From NCBI RefSeq assembly GCF_042654345.1, contig NZ_JBHSGB010000010.1:186001-250000 (forward strand): DNA of 64,000 nucleotides, written 5' to 3'. Both the position numbers and the translations under genes were made by a program. Below the pieces are notes generated by a model, which worked only from the letters and a program-made list of their open reading frames with translations, did not search any database and was not told the origin of the DNA. Positions 61,862-64,000 of this stretch are shown piece by piece. The stretch's first letter is position 1, and every line of letters starts with the position of its first letter. Source of the stretch: Pararheinheimera marina (GTDB taxonomy: Bacteria > Pseudomonadota > Gammaproteobacteria > Enterobacterales > Alteromonadaceae).

Positions 61862-62901
61862 CGTTGCTGTTTTGCCATCACAAAAGCACAGACCAATGCA
61901 GTCAGGATCTGGCCCGCGTCGTTCATTCCGGCTGCTACGCCTGCCGGGTGCCGCTCAGGGGCCGCTTCAGCCAAATGCAGGTACTGACTGTCAGATGAGC
62001 TGGCCAGCAGGTAGACAAAATGTTCGGCCTGCTGCACCGACACACCACAGCTGTTATAGGCACTGACCGGCATGCCGGTAATGGCGTCAGTGTCCAGCTC
62101 AATACCAAAAGGCCCAGGATGTTTCGCCTGCCATTGCTGCAACAAAGCTGGCCAGTCGGCTTGCTGTCGCACAAACAGCTGCTGGTAACTCAGCACATCC
62201 ACCCCTTCGGCGGCAATACTGGCAAGCGCGGCTGCCGAGTTCTTCAGCTCGTGTAACCCCATCACCAGATAGTGCTGCAAGTAGCCCTGGGCTTTGGCAT
62301 AACTAAATCCATTGCCACTGTGGCGGCCTTCCTGCAGACGAAAATCAGCATGCGGGTCCAGGTTAATCGCATTGACGGCCTGCTGACGGCTTTGGCTGAG
62401 CGCGGCCAGTAACGGCAGTGCGTTGTTATGGCCACCGCCTATCACGACAGGCCGCAGTTTTGTCTCGAAGATAGCCCGTAGCACAGGTTCAAGCCGCTGG
62501 TCCAACTGCGCACATAACTGGCGCAGTTGCTGCAGTTGCACTGGGTCTGTCGGGTCCAGTGACTGGCTTTGTTGCTGCAAATCGGCACAGTCCAGTTCAC
62601 CCAGCAGCATCAACTGACTGGCGTCCAGAAAGCGGTTGGCTTGCAGGTTAATAAACTTGCGGACAAAAGCGGTCCAGCCCTGAGTGGCGCCGCCCAGGCC
62701 CAAATTCGCACGTGGGCCAATATCTTCCGGCACGCCCAGCAGCACAATACGTACCCCGGCGGCTTTGGCCTGTTGCAAGCGTTGGGTCAGGTCCAGGTGT
62801 GGCTCAGGCCAGAACAAGGCTTCACCTATACGTTGTTCGCCGGCACGCAGTTGTTGAAAGGCCGCCAAATCGGCGGCCTGATAAAAAGTGAATGGAAGCA
62901 A
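61855..62901 (-). CDS. hutG: Formimidoylglutamase-like ureohydrolase (HutG)
   Basis: 348 aa. Arginase fold with Mn ligands in VIGGGHNNALPL, INLDPHADFR and GIELDTDAITGMP. Last step of histidine degradation to glutamate and formamide is the best guess, given hutI and hutC nearby; another agmatinase-like substrate is possible. Starts 5 nt after the rraA stop, so the two are co-transcribed. Confidence 0.85.
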   Translation of the reverse strand: MLPFTFYQAADLAAFQQLRAGEQRIGEALFWPEPHLDLTQRLQQAKAAGVRIVLLGVPEDIGPRANLGLGGATQGWTAFVRKFINLQANRFLDASQLMLLGELDCADLQQQSQSLDPTDPVQLQQLRQLCAQLDQRLEPVLRAIFETKLRPVVIGGGHNNALPLLAALSQSRQQAVNAINLDPHADFRLQEGRHSGNGFSYAKAQGYLQHYLVMGLHELKNSAAALASIAAEGVDVLSYQQLFVRQQADWPALLQQWQAKHPGPFGIELDTDAITGMPVSAYNSCGVSVQQAEHFVYLLASSSDSQYLHLAEAAPERHPAGVAAGMNDAGQILTALVCAFVMAKQQRQ

Positions 62902-62906
62902 GATGT

Positions 62907-63392
62907 TTATTCCAGATCCAAAGGTTCAGGTGACAGGATCACGCCTGTGCTGTCCGCATACAAATGGTCACCTGGCAAAAAGGTGACACCGCCAAAATTG
63001 ACAGGAACCTCAGTTTCACCAAAGCCCTGATCGTCAGCGCCGACCGGAATGGCGTTCACCGCCTGAATACCAATATCGAAATCTTCCAGCGTATCGACAT
63101 CGCGCACACTACCATAACAGACAATACCTTCCCAACCTTTGGTGGCCGCCAGTGACGCCAGTTCGGCATCAATCAGCGCACGACGGGCTGAGCCACCGCC
63201 ATCGACCAGCAGCACTTTGCCGACGCCTGGTTCCGCCAGTACCTTACGCACCAGACCATTGTCTTCAAAACACTTCACGGTGAGGATTTGGCCACCAAAA
63301 GAACGACGTCCGCCGTAGTTGGCAAAAATCGGTTCCACCACATCAATCATATCGGCGTACAAGTCACATAATTCTGAGGTGTTGTATTCCAT
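62907..63392 (-). CDS. rraA: Regulator of RNase E activity RraA
   Basis: 161 aa. YNTSELCDLYADMIDVVEPI, VDGGGSARRALIDAELA, GIVCYGSVRDVDTLED. Trimeric methyltransferase-like fold that binds and restrains RNase E. First gene of an rraA-hutG pair. Confidence 0.95.
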   Translation of the reverse strand: MEYNTSELCDLYADMIDVVEPIFANYGGRRSFGGQILTVKCFEDNGLVRKVLAEPGVGKVLLVDGGGSARRALIDAELASLAATKGWEGIVCYGSVRDVDTLEDFDIGIQAVNAIPVGADDQGFGETEVPVNFGGVTFLPGDHLYADSTGVILSPEPLDLE

Positions 63393-63576
63393 GGCGGGCT
63401 CCGTTAGATAAGTCTTTGATCAAAAAAAGAGTATAACTTTATCGCGGCTAAGCTCAAGCGGATTCTGGTTTTGCTCTCATTCTGAATTTTCCAATCCGGC
63501 CGCAGTTGTTATGCAGCCTTGGCGGTGCTAAGGTGAAAATTCATCGGCTGGATTTGTTGTCACAGGGCAGGATCTG

Positions 63577-64000
63577 TTGAGCACTGAACTACTTGCAAGG
63601 TTTCTGCTTTATTTCACCCAAATTGGTTTCGCTTGTGCGATGGCGGGTCTGCTCTGGCATTTTTACACCATTTATCAGCGCCACTACCTGAAATCCTGGG
63701 CCATTGCCTTTAGCTGCTTTGCGTTGTTTGTGGGCTTTATTCTGACCGGTGTGCAACTGGCAGCCGAACAGGCACCGCTGTGGCTGCGCCAGCTCAACAG
63801 CTTTTTTAATATTGGCTTTTGTTACGCCTTTGCGGTCTGGTTGCTGGTCGGGGTGCATGAAACCGTGACCGCGCAGCGCACGTCCAGCCGCCGGGTTAAT
63901 CAATTGCTGGCTGGCCTGGCGCTATTGGCCTTTATTTCCGTCTGGCCTGTGCAATGGTGGTCTGTCACCCGCGACTGGGCCAGTTTTTTACAGGTCAACT
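63577..64000 (+). CDS. Multi-spanning membrane protein, N-terminal part (cut by window edge)
   Basis: 141 codons inside the window from TTG 63577 (AGGA 5 nt upstream); no stop up to 64000. At least four hydrophobic helices (LLYFTQIGFACAMAGLLWHF, SWAIAFSCFALFVGFILTGV, FFNIGFCYAFAVWLLVGV, LLAGLALLAFISVW). The Trp/His pattern HFYTIYQRHYLKSWA recalls the 6-7-helix sensor domains found ahead of GGDEF domains in this group. The catalytic part is out of view. Confidence 0.65.
   Translation, partial: MSTELLARFLLYFTQIGFACAMAGLLWHFYTIYQRHYLKSWAIAFSCFALFVGFILTGVQLAAEQAPLWLRQLNSFFNIGFCYAFAVWLLVGVHETVTAQRTSSRRVNQLLAGLALLAFISVWPVQWWSVTRDWASFLQVN

Noticed and set aside
1..64000. CRISPR arrays, insertion sequences, prophage or toxin-antitoxin pairs
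   Set aside because: No regularly spaced repeats, transposase, integrase or phage genes recognised in any frame.

Overview
The window is a chromosomal segment of a gammaproteobacterium. Several conserved blocks support this: tsaE-amiB-mutL-miaA-hfq-hflX-hflK-hflC-DUF2065-purA, rpsF-priB-rpsR-rplI-dnaB-alr, aroQ-accB-accC, and a glnA with Tyr-adenylylation site followed by ntrBC. A MotX-type stator protein, a CheX phosphatase, a Zur repressor, hut genes and DUF3016/DUF4124 proteins point to the Alteromonadales/Chromatiales side, and Rheinheimera-like bacteria are my best guess (inference, not proven here). No prophage, insertion sequence or CRISPR array is visible; this is mostly core genome with small lineage-specific islands.

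Layout. 1-3.8 kb: nitrogen regulation on the minus strand (ntrC 5' part, ntrB, a DUF4124 gene, glnA). There is a sigma-54 promoter and three phased NtrC sites upstream of glnA, and two more NtrC sites ahead of ntrB. 3.9-6.1 kb: two DUF1566 proteins; the first is a lipoprotein gene broken by one in-frame TAA. 6.2-16 kb: typA, DUF3016, two small unknown genes, a MerC-like gene under a Zur-box promoter, a glycerophosphodiester phosphodiesterase, psd, rsgA, orn, two tRNA-Gly(GCC), a DUF4442 thioesterase, DUF1289 and queG. 15.8-27 kb: the tsaE-to-purA block, with a kynureninase-like gene inserted after hflC. 27-35.2 kb: motX, rnr, rlmB, the rpsF operon, dnaB and alr. 35.3-38.4 kb: cheX, zur, a GT32 glycosyltransferase and dusA.

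38.4-39.8 kb is the most unusual part. Two short transcription units each have a sigma-54-like promoter (TGGCAC-N5-TTGAA) and an identical 12-base element 46-47 bp upstream of it. They encode a small exported protein, three tiny membrane peptides (41, 24 and 31 aa) and a 68-aa PspC-domain protein. The 24- and 31-aa peptides look like a tandem duplication. This resembles a phage-shock-type envelope stress module, but without pspA, pspB or pspF in view.

39.8-55.8 kb: prmA, acc/aroQ, dsbD-cutA, groESL with a sigma-32 promoter, an unknown secreted protein, an S9 peptidase, apbE, yihY-pip-dtd-yiiD-like, and a membrane protein with a degenerate Mrr-like end. 56-64 kb: a chemoreceptor, hutC/hutI with a HutC operator between them, a degenerate GGDEF-EAL protein, hutG-rraA, and the start of a multi-spanning membrane protein cut by the window edge.

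Two regulator-target pairs can be read inside the window: NtrC with glnA/ntrB, and Zur (36 kb) with the MerC-like gene (9.6 kb). HutC with hutI/hutC is a third.
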